Positions 22,392-33,858 are shown, counted from the stretch's first letter. The stretch is 64,000 nucleotides of DNA from Zingiber officinale (GCF_018446385.1 NC_056003.1:26347198-26411197); one strand, 5' to 3'. Numbers and translations: made by a program. The notes: generated from the sequence alone by a model not told the origin.

Positions 22392-23390
22392 TTAGCTACA
22401 CTTGTTTGAATTTGTTTTAAGGAATACTTTAGACTCTTCCATGTTTTGATCTTGGAAAACATATTATACCTACTGCAATCAAGGTTGGGGAACTTTGATT
22501 ATGGCCATTTTTTTTTCTTTTTTTCCACTCCTTTATATGGAATTAAATAGGGACTAGGAGGCAAACAAGAACATAGTCTAGTTTTATGGTGTTTGAACTT
22601 ATTTGATAATAAATCAAATCAAATTAAACCTTAAATAAAGGGTTATTTAAACTTGACTTAGTTTCTTTTTTACAAGCATAAACTTGGTTTAATTTTGGAT
22701 TGAACTTGATTCATTTAGATATTAGTAAGCTTTTAATTCATTGATAGATTTTGTAAATCCTAAGCCACATGAATTCTAGAAGCATACATGAATATAGGAA
22801 ATACAAAACAAGGATCTAGTTTCATCGAGAACCATGCTAGAAAATAAATACAGAAATTGAAATTTACGAAATATCTGAATGTAGCAAAATTGTTATTGTT
22901 GTACTCTTAATGCTGAAATCTTGCGGAAGAAGAAGTAGGAGGCTGAATAAGGGTGAGGTTTTGAAATCTCTTAACCAATGGAGAGTAAAGAGGATAATGA
23001 GATTGTCCTAATATAACGAAGACCAAACCCTTTATATATGGTGGTCTCATTTCGTTATCAGCCTATCAAGAATAATGGAGTGGTACGAAGGGTTCTACAC
23101 ATTTAAATCACATCCATTAACTCAAAACCACTTTAATGGCATAAATCCATATGTTAACAAATTACTTGTTAGCCCACCAACAAAAATTACATCCAACATT
23201 TAATTTAATCCTGAATTGGTAGTTTGAAATTTTTATATTTTTAAATTTGTTTGATGGATTAATGAGCTTAATATTATAAACTTATTTGTTTATTTTAAGA
23301 TTTTTTTATTTATCTATGAATTTAATAGAAATTTTATATTGATAAATATAATTTACAAATATTATTTATGGATATTATTCATGAAACATT
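22392..23390. other. 3' flank of the BBX24-like gene and AT-rich intergenic DNA
   Basis: Beyond the probable 3' UTR (to about 22620) I see no gene or recognisable element. Confidence 0.5.
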
Positions 23391-23399
23391 CATATTAAC

Positions 23400-25300
23400 G
23401 AGCAATTTTATTTATTTAATTTAATGAGGTAGTCAGACTTATCATTTATATTGAGTGAACATTAAAAAAAAACTCTTACTAAATCAAATAGCAAGTCTTA
23501 TATAGTATTAATAATATGAAACAGATTTAATTTAGGTGTTGATAACGTAATTGCTTTTGTAATATTAATTACTAAATCTAAATTTTAGTAAATCTATCGT
23601 GTACTTTTATAAATAACAAAAACGGTAACTCCTTAAATATTAAAATATTTTGGTTCCAATGGTAGAAAAAGATTATTACATTTATCCATAAATTTTTCAT
23701 ACACAAGTCTTTAGATTATGTGAAAGGAGATAAATCATAAAATTAACTTACAGCCGACTGTCCAAATGATTAAGGGGTGGAAGAATTTTTTTTTTTTCTA
23801 CGAGGACATGCGTCTGTTGGAAACTTCTGCATTCTAAAACTAATCCGTATAAGGGCATCGTCATGGGCTGAAGTTCACTCTTCTTTATTTGCAGCTGCTC
23901 GAACGTCTTCTTGAAGATGACATTAACGAAATTTCTTGTATCAACAAAAGTTCAATATATATTATAATTGACTATAACAACCTTAATAATCAAAGTATCA
24001 TCATGGTGTACTTCCATCCCCTCTAATATATTCCTTAGGACCAAAGCTGATTTCTTACTCGTGCGCCTGCTCTCAGTTACACCCAACCATATGAATTTCC
24101 AATCGACGAGTGTGTGATTTTCTGGCTCGGTTAGAGTCTCTGTCAGTCAGGTAGCCTGCTATCATACATATGTCCCCCCGTGCGACACTACCGCGGCTCT
24201 CTTCTTGTCGAGTTGGTTGACGTGGAGGCTTGACCGAGGCTTGAGACGGGGATCAGTTGTTTCGTTGCTGGAGCTCCTGTTGATTCTGATCGACGCCTGG
24301 GGGCCCCTTCTAGATGGTCTGTTCGGTCGTTGATAATACTAATTATTTAGAGATGGTGATCGACGTCGGAACTCTTGGTTGGTCGCTCAGCGCACCCCCT
24401 GATTGTACCTGTTACACTCTTGAATGCTATGGGTTCCCATCCGATGGTAAGTGCAGAAAGGCTGGGCCGATTGGTGGGGCTTGGGATACTAAATCGGAGC
24501 AGCTTCCACATGTTGGACTGCATTTGACCTCTTCTCGTAAGGATGTGGTGGATGATCCGATCAGGATCCTTTATGTGGCAGAGGAGGGAGAGGAGCTCGG
24601 TGCTCTAAGACAGAGACAAGAGCAAGCGGGGCTACCTCCTTCTTCCCAGCGGACTGAGCCTTCTCCACAATGATGTACTTGGTCGCCCTTCCTAGTAGAT
24701 GGTCAAAATCCCTAAGGTGCTTCTTGATCAAGGACCGAAAGAAGTTTCCATCGATGAGCCCTTGGAAAAAAGCACTCACCAGAATCTTTGGAGTACCCAT
24801 AGAGACGCCCATAACCACCTAGTTATACTGTTTGATGTACGCCCTGAGAGCCTTATTGGGCCATTGCTTGAGGGAAAATAAACTTAGCGTGGTCTTGTGT
24901 TATCGGTGGCTGCTGGCGAAGTGGTGGAGGAGCATCTTGCAGAAAATCCTTGAAGTAGCAAATATAGTCAACCAAAAGTCGGTTGAACCATCTCTGTGCC
25001 GAGCTCGAGAGGATTTCAAGAATACTCGGCACTTGACGTCATTTGTGTATTGGTGAAGAATAGCTGCATTCTCAAACTTGAGTAGATGGTCCTCCGGATA
25101 GGTCGCTCATCCGTACTCCCCCAGCATTAAGGATAAAAAATAGCTTGGCAGCTTGTCTTCCAATATTTCCAGGGAGAACAACATACTTAATAGTTCGGGA
25201 GAGCCACAGGGGACTGAGCCTTCCCTTTCCACGAATCCCGAGTAAGTGCATCTCCAGAGGATGATCCTTGATATCAAAGACTAAATAGTTTTGTTTCAAA
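23400..25300 (-). mobile_element. Degenerate Ty3/gypsy retrotransposon fragment, copy 1 (gag and protease region)
   Basis: On the minus strand, 24561-24818 reads as a gag-like segment (ILVSAFFQGLIDGNFFRSLI, then LLGRATKYI). About 23900-24050 reads as the retropepsin region (HHDDTLIIKV, then TFVDTRNFVNVIF). The catalytic D-T/S-G is changed to D-T-R and a stop codon lies just upstream, so the copy is dead. 23428-24300 is paralogous to 30500-32190. No intact LTR was delimited. The neighbouring frame 25072-25299 may be more of the same element but is not recognised. Confidence 0.72.
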
Positions 25301-26365
25301 GTAGATAGTGGTATTCAAATTTAAAACAAAAGAGCACAAAATAGCTAGTCGGCCTCAAAGCCAACGATATGCTTACTTCAGTCTCAAGTGCTTTGGTAAG
25401 TATATCCTCTTTGGTCTCTTCAATTTTCAACTTACCTTCCCTCTTTTGTGGTATATAATAATCCTGTCATACACATTCAAAAGCATTATTACTAAAAAAA
25501 GGTTATCATTTTAGTAAAATTGTTGCTTTTATGTATTGTTATTTTGTTTACAATCTGTTGTACTTTTTTTCATCAAATTCTCTCCTTCAAATTTGTTAAT
25601 CACTTAGTTTCTAGTTATTTCAAACTTCAATATAGATAAACTAGTTTTAATAGAAGCTAGAGGTAGGAGTTGCAATTTTTTCATTACCCTAACATTTTTT
25701 CGCAAGCATTCTAGAGGCTTCCATAGAGTCCACACCTTCTATTGATCACAACAACATGATAGATAAGCTTTCTAAATACTAACTAATATATAAGAAACAT
25801 GATAAACAAAACTCACAGCAACATGAAAAAAAATCACAGAAAAAGTGAACTGACTGCAAAGTGATAAAAACTAGCAGCAACATGATAAAAAAAACTCACA
25901 GCATATCAATAACTGACAACAAAGTGATATTAACTGATAGTAACGTGATAAACTGATATCAAAGTGATATAAAAACATCATAACATATCAATATTGTCCA
26001 CAACATATCAATCTTCAAAGGTAAATAACATATCAATTTAAATTGTCAAGAGGTGAATTTGGAGTGTCAAATAAGGAGCTTACTATCTTGCATATCTCTT
26101 TAATCTGCCTTTGGGTATGCTTGGCATACCCTAAGCTCCTGTATTCATCAATGAGAATTACTTTAATCTGTGTAGTAGCTAATGTTGACAATGGATCTGA
26201 AGTTGATTCTGTCTCTGTAATGAAGAAAAGGACACCATAAGATAATTATGTAGTTTTTTTTATTTAGAACAGTAACTAAGTGTGGATGTAGTGTTAAAAA
26301 GGAATTATAACAAAGCTCTAGAAATAATTAGCAAAACAAGTCATATATGAGATGGTAGCACTTGA
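25300..26365. other. AT-rich stretch with a local repeat, no supported gene
   Basis: About 25800-26030 holds recurring CAACATGATAAA, CTGACA and AACATATCAAT phrases, a degenerate tandem repeat. On the minus strand 26240-26060 has an acceptor-like ...TTCATTACAG followed by an open stretch of about 50 codons, which may be an exon of a captured gene that I do not recognise. Confidence 0.4.
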
Positions 26366-26375
26366 AAAAACTTAC

Positions 26376-26616
26376 AAATCGAGATTAGAATCAATCTTCT
26401 TGTAGAAATCATTCATAGGGTAGACTGAAGTGATGATTCTGTCTACCACAACATCAATATTGAAGTATGACCTATACGATGAAATGCTAAATACTACTTG
26501 ACAACTTTTTGTTGTTTGTTCATCAACAACTACCACAGCATCAATATTGAAGTATGACCTATACGATGAAATGCTAAATACTCCTTGCCAGCTTGTTGTG
26601 GTTTGTTCATCAACAA
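26376..26616 (-). pseudogene. Yip1/YIPF-family gene fragment with in-frame 87-bp duplication
   Basis: The minus strand reads VFSISSYRSYFNID, then VVVDRIITSVYP, FYKKIDSNLDL, ending at a GTAAG donor (exon end 26376). Yip1-domain (YIPF) proteins share this order just before the membrane segments: YFNVDT, a V.DRI..S..P stretch, then NPDLYGP. These are multispanning Golgi/ER membrane proteins that bind Rab GTPases. The upstream half (VVDEQTT to YFNID) is present twice in tandem with an 87-bp period, in frame. An acceptor-like GTAG precedes 26616. No transmembrane exons were found, so I read this as a captured or orphan exon rather than a gene. The family assignment rests on motif memory and is moderate. 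Confidence 0.5.
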
Positions 26617-27504
26617 CTACATTATCAAGAAATTAATAGTCTATATGTGAGAAATAAAGAATAATGATATGCAAAAGGAATCATAGTTAAGATATAACTG
26701 TGTTTGCCAACAAAGTACCCAAGCTTTTCCATGACATTGCCTACATATAGTCAAGAATGGTTTCGACATCGGCTTTAGCATATTTAGAAACAAAATTTAA
26801 TTGACATTCACATTTTAAATTATTTTTGCTAATCAGTGGAAACTATTAGAATATGTATTATGAGCCTAACAAGATGGAGTATCCTTTTTCTCTATATAGT
26901 ATCTAAACAAGCACACAAATTATTTGATTCCCATATACTTAAAAGTGTCAGTCTAGGTATCAAGGTTATAGCTTTTGAAACATAAGCACAGCTGACCATA
27001 ACGCTACAAGATAAATTAACCAACAATCACGAGCTAGAAAATGCATGAAAATAGAACCAACTCTATAATGTGAAAGAATGAATATAATACATAATAAAAA
27101 TATAAATCTGACTTTAACTTAAAATTTAGCATTCAAGATTACTTGTAAGACTCCCAAGATCCTGATAACCTCCAGCCGACAATGGAAATGTTCCAAAGTT
27201 TCCAAGTAACAAACATATAAATAATCAGAGTGTGTTCTTCCGTATCACATATTAGACAAGTAACAATTCTACCTTGATTAGAAGCGCTTGTTATCCTATC
27301 TTCAACAATCACAGCCTACATAAGATAATTTCACTTTAAAAAATGAGCAACTACCAGCTATCTTTTAGAAGTCGCACACAACATATTTGACCATTCAGGG
27401 CTCTAATCATCTTTTGCGCTTAATTTCCAAACGAAGGCAAGAGCAAGATTGAGGGGAAAATGTCAAAAAAGATTTGAACATCTGTGAAAAACCACAAGAC
27501 CAAA

Positions 27505-28062
27505 TCAGAGTTTAGATGTTTCCTCAAAGTTATAGATCAACAATTCAATCATTGCGATCATCCCCTCTCCTTGAACGATGATATTTGTTAAAAGTGTTAC
27601 CTGGGTGGCCAACTTGGCATCTCCAAAGAAGACGACCTCTCTGCCAGATAAGAGGCAGAAGACCTTGCTGCCGGGCTGGTGGATGGATGAGACGATGATC
27701 TTGTTGCCATCCGCCGCGATGTGCTTTAGCGTCTGCACCATGAAGAAGGCGACGACGTTGTAGAGCCCGGTGGTGGGCTCGTCGAGGAAGAGGAGCAGCA
27801 GCTGCGTCAGGATCTCCAGCGCGATGCTCAGTCTCTTCTTCTCCGCGCCGCTGATCCCCCTCATGTGCCAGTTCCAGATCAACCGGTCTGCGCATTCCTG
27901 CAGCACCATCTCAAGGATCGTCACCTCCACCGCCTCCACCACCTCCACCACCTCCGACACCACTACCACCACTACCTCCCTCTTGTCTACAGCCGGAAGC
28001 CGAAGGTGGGCCGAGTAGGTGATGGTGTCTCGCACGGTGAATGTAAACATGTTCTCTTGCCT
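27505..28062 (-). pseudogene. ABCG-type (half-size) ABC transporter fragment, nucleotide-binding domain
   Basis: The minus strand reads [20 protein letters not shown] (Q-loop side of the NBD), then [33 protein letters not shown] (Walker B and D-loop), and [15 protein letters not shown] (H-loop). This is the order of plant ABCG/WBC transporters that export cutin, wax or other lipids. The signature is ISGAEKKR instead of ISGGEKKR. A Val/Glu-rich repeat ([18 protein letters not shown]) is inserted in the helical region. The exon with Walker A and the whole membrane domain are missing, and frame quality falls away downstream of the H-loop. It is therefore a truncated, non-functional fragment lying about 240-500 bp inside a CACTA terminus (28563), so possibly transposon-captured. 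Confidence 0.8.
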
Positions 28063-28299
28063 CACCTATACCTAGGAAAGGAAATGTCGCTCAACGTCGT
28101 TCGGCGAAGAGGAGTTCAGAGGAGAGGTTCGCTGGAGACGAGTTGGACGGAGAGGGCATGAGACCATCCCCTGGTCCGCAAATTGCGGACCAGAAGATCC
28201 GGCCTCGAGAGGCATTCGGGAGATAAGTGGATGCCGAGTGAAATTTAGGATTTTTCTACTATTAACTTGATCCAACGGTTTATATCATTTCATATTTAG

Positions 28300-28563
28300 A
28301 TGAGAACATGACAAGAGACGACGCTTTTTTAAAAACCGTTATTGTAGACATTAAAAAAAATGCTAATAGACAACGCTTTTCAAAAAGCGTTGTCTTTGAC
28401 CTATACAAATTAGTAATAGACAACGATTTTTAAAAGAGCATTGTCTATTAGTAAGAAAATAAAAAGATACATAATGTTTTTCACTAAAAGTGTTGTAAAA
28501 AAAGACACGTTTTTTAAAAAAAATGTTGTCTTTTAAGTGTAAAATCCTAATTTTCTTGTAGTG
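28300..28563. mobile_element. CACTA (En/Spm) transposon terminus with subterminal repeats
   Basis: The sequence ends ...TTTTCTTGTAGTG at 28563, the inverse of the CACTACAAGAAAA terminus of plant CACTA elements. Inside it, subterminal repeats of AGACAACGCTTTT and AAAAGCGTTGTCT recur in both orientations (28308-28520), as expected for transposase-binding sites. I did not find the partner CACTACAAGAAAA end to the left, so the left boundary is unknown and may be deleted. Confidence 0.8.
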
Positions 28564-28569
28564 TAAGTC

Positions 28570-30490
28570 AGGGGAGGGACTAGGAGAAACTCCATCGATC
28601 CTTCTACCTTGGTCCTCTGCTTGGTGTAAGATCCTATCATCGAGAATGCTTGGTCATTCAGCAAAGGGTGTTCGACACCTTGTTGTTATTGTTGCACCAA
28701 CTTTTGTGCTCAGACGACCATGAGTAACTCCAGGTCCTCTTGCAATAAAGTAACTGTTTTGAATCATCCAACTTCTTCCATCTCCACATTTCATATTCAG
28801 GTGCAGTTATCACAGACGCCGCCAAATTTGATCCTGTCTAAAATCAGGAAAGATGGCGTGCTAGCTAGGTGGAGTCGAAGTTGATCAAGTGAAGACTCCG
28901 AGCAAGAGGGACCTGGCGTCGAGATCAAACCTGCATGTTAAAGAAAACAAAAGAGAGGAAAATGTCAGCGACCGGACCAGGGAGGGGTCCCCAGAGTTGG
29001 CACTCCGACGCTCAAGTTTGGCAGGAGATAGGGGAAAATAGAATGCGAAAAACAGTAGCAATGAACAGTGAGCTTTGAGTGAGTAGCGTTGGATAGCATA
29101 CCTACACCGTTAGGAGGTCAATCCTTATATAATGCTAGTTTTCCTCTGATGCATTTCCAAAAAAGGACAGGTCATTCTGACATTCTGACAACTTTCTGAA
29201 GATGCTTTGTAAGGTAGAAGTTTTCACCATATGGATTGCACTGGGAATACCCCCCTGACAACGATTACAAAAAAAAAATGCTAAAAATAAATATTAGGTC
29301 GTTGGGCATATAGGCCAGTAATACACTCCAATGATAGGTTGGTTGAGTCCCCTCTAATGTTCAATCGGATCTCATTCTCGGACAGAGTCGAGTCGGCTGG
29401 GGAATGTAGACCATCTTAGGGAATCGGTCTCCCAGAGGATTTGATTCTGAATTAAACTAAGACGACTTCTCTGAAGGCACCGATTGGCTTGTTGTTTAGC
29501 TTGTGACCAACTAGATTTTCTACTCAGCCTCTTGGATTGGCTTGCTGACCTGTCCTTGAGACCGCAGGGCCATTTACTCGATAATCAACTGCTGCTCCAC
29601 CATATTTGCCACTCAGGCTTATATCAATAACTTCAGGTCCTCTTGTGTTAGCGTCACAGCGATGAGTCGTCCAGTGTCTTCCATCTTTTCATTTTGGATG
29701 CAGGTAAAGTTCTTACAGACGACGTCAAATATGATCTTGTCTGAAAGTGGAGAAGACAGAAAGCTGGGGATGTGGCTAGAAGTTTGACATGGTGAAAACT
29801 CCACTCAGTCCTGCAACATAAAAGCGTCAGTGCTAGGCCAGGAATGAGTTCCCGACATTGGCTCTCCGACGTTCAAGTCAGTCTCCGGCGATATGGAAAA
29901 AATAAAGAACGGTAGCTAAAGCATGTAGAAAAAGTTGTTTTATAGTGTCACTATAGTATTCCTGCACGTATCTCAAAATGTAGGCACATTTTCCTAGGCA
30001 TTCTAGGAAAAGACAAACCAAAAAGTATCTTTGACACAATTCCTTAAACAGTCATACACCTCTCTGACATGACAACCTAGAAGTTTCTAAAGTATGATTT
30101 GTTTGCTAGACATATTCTGTTGTCAGTGGTATAAACTACAAAAGGATACAATAAGATAGTTAGTGTGTCCTACTGTGGGTTGATCGATGTCCGCTCGGTT
30201 GTGCCCATAGGCTATGCTGGCTCGTTCCCTTGCTTCTCGAACTATCCTTAGTTGCTTTCATCTGACCGGCCATATTGCCTCGATCGACTAGAATGGCTCG
30301 TCATGGCCTGCCATCTGGAGGCTATGGCCGGCCGGCCTTCTTACCTGGACTATTGGCATCTTCCGCTCGCTCGCTTGTTCGGCAGTCCGATCTAGCCGGC
30401 CGGGCCTCTGACCATTCTTAACCATGACCTCCACGTCATTAAGTCTTCCTTACTTTGACCACCTTTAGTGAGCCCCCTTTTCATCATCGC
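28570..30490 (-). mobile_element. Ty3/gypsy LTR and leader fragments (at least two copies)
   Basis: Two similar blocks recur: 28680-29110 and 29600-29990. Each has AACT(C/T)CAGGTCCTCTTG, TCTTCCATC, AAAT(T/A)TGATC(C/T)TGTCT and then CTCCGACG(C/T)TCAAGT. In monocot gypsy elements the reverse (ACTTGAGCGTCGGAG) lies in the LTR/leader, so they are minus-oriented. The stretch 29148-29470 (TATTAGGTCGTTGGGC, CTCCCAGAGGATTTG) is repeated at 32192-32580. From 30130 to 30480 the sequence is GC-richer (CCGGCCGGCC-like). No coding region survives; 61-75 codon frames are incidental. Confidence 0.6.
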
Positions 30491-32190
30491 ATCACAAACT
30501 TATCATTTATTTATATTGAGTGAACATTAAAAAAAAAACTCTTACTAAATCAAACGGCAAGAGTCTTAGTATTAATAATATGAAACCAATTTAATTCAGG
30601 TGTTGAAAAAGTAATTGCTTTTGTAATATTAATTACTAAATCTAAATTTTAGTAAATCTATCATCCATTTTTATAAATAACAAATACGGTAACTCCTTAA
30701 ACTAAAGTTAGTATACCGTTAAAATATTTTAGTTCCGAATTGAGGCGAATAGTATTAAGCTCGAGCTCGAGCTCATTTAAGTTATATTCAAACTCGAGCT
30801 CGGCTCAAGCTCGAATCAAACTTTTATCACAAGGCTTGAGCTCGGCTTGTTTTAGAATTACTAAGCTCGTGAACAGTTCGAGCTCGGCTCGTTATTAGCT
30901 CGATTATCATAGTTAGCAAGTCTAACTTGTTAAGAGAGCTTGAGCTCGTTTTCGAGCTAATTTTAGGGCTCGTTTTTGGGCTCATTTTAAAACTCATTTT
31001 CCAAGCTTGTTAAGTGAGCTCGAAAACTCATTTGAATAAATATTCAACAAACCTAACAACTAAAATCATATAAACTCCACACATCATTGAATATCCCAAA
31101 TTATTACATTAAATTTCCAAACTCAACACACCATTGAATATGTTTGTGAGCCCTTTAATTGAGCCGAACTCGAGTTCACAAGCTTGTAAATGAACATGTT
31201 CTCAAGCCCGAGTTCACAAGTCTATAAACGAACATGTTCTCGAGCCCTTTAAATGAGCCGAGCTCAAGCCCTTTAAGTGAGCCGAGCTCGAGCCCGAGCT
31301 CGCGAGCCTATAAGCAAACATGTTCGTGAGCTCACGAGCCGAATATCCTTAAGCTCGAGCTCGGCTCGATAAAACTATCGAGCTCGAAATCGAGCTCGAG
31401 CTCGAAATCAAGCTTGAGCTCGACTCGATAAGCTAAACGAACGAATTTGAACGAGTTTTTTACCGAATTGAACTTCGAATAATTTATGAATCATTTGGTT
31501 CATTTACATTCCTAGTTCCAATAATAGAAAAATGTGATTATATTTATTTCAAAAGTTTCTCATACCTCATCTCTAGATTATGTGAAAAAAGGTAACTCAT
31601 AAGGTTAGCTTATAATTGACTATCCAAATGATTGAAAAGTGAGAGATTTTTTTTTCTTCGAGGACATACATCCGATGGAAATTATTTTACATCCAAATAC
31701 TTTTATAAGATCTGCACTCTAAAACTAATCCGTATAAGAGTGTCGTCATGGGCTAAAAGTTCACTCTTTTTTATTTGCAGTTACTCGAACACCTTCTTGA
31801 AGATGACATTAACGGAACTTCTTGTATCAACAAAAGTTCGATGTATATTATAATTGGCTGTAACAACCTTAATGATCAAAGTATCATCATGGTATACTTC
31901 CACTTCCTCTAATTCCTTAGGACCGAAGCTGATTTCTGATCCGTGTGCCATATCTTAGCTACACCTGACCATATGAATTTTCAATCGACGAGTGTATGAC
32001 TTTCTGACTTGGTTAAAGTCTCCGTTGGTCGGGTAGCCTGCTATCATACCTATGCCCCCTAGAGTGACATTGTCACAATTATCTTCTTGTCGAGTTGGTT
32101 GACGTGGAGGCTTGACCGGGGCTTGAGACGGGGGTCAGTTGTTTCATTGCTGGAGCACCTGCTGGTTCTGATCGGCACCTCGGGGGGCCC
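30491..32190 (-). mobile_element. Degenerate Ty3/gypsy fragment, copy 2 (interrupted by a MITE)
   Basis: This segment parallels 23430-24300 nearly base for base, from TTATATTGAGTGAACATT through GGCTTGAGACGGGG. The retropepsin-like reading (HRTFVDTRSSVNVIF, minus strand near 31830) again has D-T-R instead of D-T/S-G. A 776-bp insertion at 30737-31512 is absent from copy 1. A short extra stretch near 31680-31710 is also unique to this copy. Confidence 0.72.
30737..31512. mobile_element. hAT-like MITE with CTCGAGCTCG subterminal repeats (776 bp)
   Basis: The element is flanked by a 7-bp direct repeat TAGTTCC (30730-30736, 31513-31519); an eighth base differs (G/A). The right end, GGTTCATTTACATTCC, matches the AAATGAGCC-type ends of plant hAT MITEs. 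The left end is more decayed. The inside is packed with GAGCTCGAGCTCG and GGCTCG motifs in both orientations. Copy 1 of the host repeat at about 23650-23665 is the unoccupied site (TTTTGGTTCCAATGGTAG), which proves insertion. It encodes no protein. Confidence 0.83.
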
Positions 32191-32880
32191 CTTTTGATGT
32201 ATTTCCAAAAAAAAACACCAGTCATTCTGATAACTTCCGGAAGATAAATCCATCATTTTTGTGCTTTGCATAGTAGAAGCTTTCACTATACGAATTACAT
32301 AGGAAATATACCTCCGACTCTCTGACAACGGTTACAGAAAACACTAAAAAATATATATTAGGTCATTGGGATAATGGGCCGGTAATATGCTCCGATGGTA
32401 GACCGATCGAGTCCGCTCTAACATCTGATCAGACCTTGTTCTCGGACAAGGTCAAGTCGGTTGAGGAATGTAGATCCTGGGAGCTCGGCCTCCTCGAGGA
32501 CTCGGTTTTTCTGAGGATTCGACCTCCCCAAGAACCCGGTCTCCCAGAGGATTTAGTTCTAAATTTAACTAAAATAGCTTGAGATTTAATCAAACCGAAA
32601 GGACTCAGGATCCAATCGGACAAGAAATCCGATCGGATAGACTTCTAGGCCAAGCCAGACGACCATGTTAACTCTAAGCGCTGCATCAATTAATCTTCTC
32701 GACTTTAACTCCAACATTAAGAGACCATACCTTATTCGTCGTATCAATTAACATTAACAAAAACTAAATACATTTCTTTAGGAATACTTCATCAACTCGG
32801 ATCAAGCAAGCAGAAACATTAACGTCGCCACCAGTAATTAAGGATTTACTTAACTTAAACATAACCATGCATCAATTATT
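32191..32880 (-). mobile_element. Ty3/gypsy LTR-type fragment and flank
   Basis: TTTCCAAAAAAAAACACCAG, GACAACGGTTACAGAAAA, TATTAGGTCATTGGG and CTCCCAGAGGATTTAG repeat the layout of 29148-29470. From about 32640 to 32880 nothing recognisable remains before the lectin gene's 3' end. Confidence 0.6.
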
Positions 32881-32902
32881 TAAACATTCAAGACACTTAA
32901 AA

Positions 32903-33681
32903 TTACGGGGGTGGCAGTGCCACCATGGTCATTCCGGCGATGGAGCGCAAAGCTGGCTGCTCGCCACTTTGAGACAAGTGTTTCACGTTCGGAAGGGCAA
33001 AGTACACACCAATGGAAGAGAGATGAGTTGAGCTGGAGGTGCCGTGGAAGCCACGTAGCGAGTCGATGCCTTTGGTGTCGAATCTAAACAGCGTACCCGT
33101 TTCACGGCCGAAGGGGCCATAGGAAGCAGTTGTGGGACCACGCCCATGCAAGTAAGAGGCAGTAGAGAACTTAAGAGAACAGATGGTCATAGGGTCATCG
33201 CGGTTTACATATCCGTAGTGTCCGCTAATGGAAGTAATGTAATGCCCGGTACCAAACCTTATCTGCAAACACAACGTTTGAATTCAAAATATTAATGTTG
33301 TAAAGAAATCCTTGGAAAGAAATCTTCTAAAGAACGTAACCACTTCAGAATTCTCATGAGATAATTAAATGTACTGTGTGGGAAAGAAAGAACATGAACA
33401 TAGAGAGCTACTTGATGTGCTGCTTGGTTTGAAGCTTGTCTACTTACAGACTCAAAAAAATCGCCATCGCCGCCGTGCCGTTCACCGAGTACCTCTTCAC
33501 CATTTAGCTCGTAAACCATTTGTATAGAGTTGATGGAATATGCAGAATAACTAATGAGGATCTGCTTCACCCTGCCGTAGCATGGTTCATCCCACGCAGT
33601 ATATAAACAGCTGCGTTCAAGATTCAAGTTTCCCCGTGGTCCCATCTTAACAAGAACGAGCTCGTTGTTTATGGTACGGCT
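32903..33681 (-). CDS. Jacalin-related lectin domain protein, divergent
   Basis: Two coding exons on the minus strand, 33681-33448 and 33262-32903 (stop 32905-32903), are joined in phase 0 by a 185-bp GT-AG intron; 197 residues are visible. The fold pattern of mannose-type jacalin lectins is clear: LVKMGPRGN (first strand), VKQILISYSAYSINSIQMVY, FGTGHYITSISGHYGYV, ICSLKFSTA, YGPFGRETGTLFRF, LRGFHGTSSS and IGVYF. Two key features are lost. The GGxGG-type N-terminal loop is GPRGNLNL, and the sugar-binding GxxxD before the last strand reads S-T-H-L-S, so carbohydrate binding is doubtful. A tail of about 35 residues follows the domain. The N-terminal exon is unresolved: an ATG at 33776 lies 3' of a TATA box but is out of frame without an intron I could not define. 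The true start may be there or at the internal Met of KMGPRG. Confidence 0.8.
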
Positions 33682-33848
33682 CTGGGGCAATTTAAAATAT
33701 AAGAAAGCAATTGAGAAAATAACAAGGAACGAAGGAGAAAAGGATCGGTATTGTATGCATGCTTGCTTTCGCTCATCTTTGGAACAGTATAACTTTCTCT
33801 TCTGATACTGATGCAGAAAGCTGTTTTTCTAGGTTTGGGATTTCTTGA

Positions 33849-33858
33849 CTTATATAAA
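33849..33858 (-). promoter_or_regulatory. TATA box of the lectin gene
   Basis: TTTATATAAG on the minus strand lies about 75 bp upstream of the ATG at 33776. This is the expected distance for a TATA box with a leader of about 45 bp. Confidence 0.55.

Noticed and set aside
28163-28205. Helitron 3' hairpin next to captured gene fragments
   Set aside because: The hairpin CTGGTCCGCAAATTGCGGACCAG is not followed by CTRR and no TC 5' end was seen. The end motif fits the Mutator-like MITE family better.
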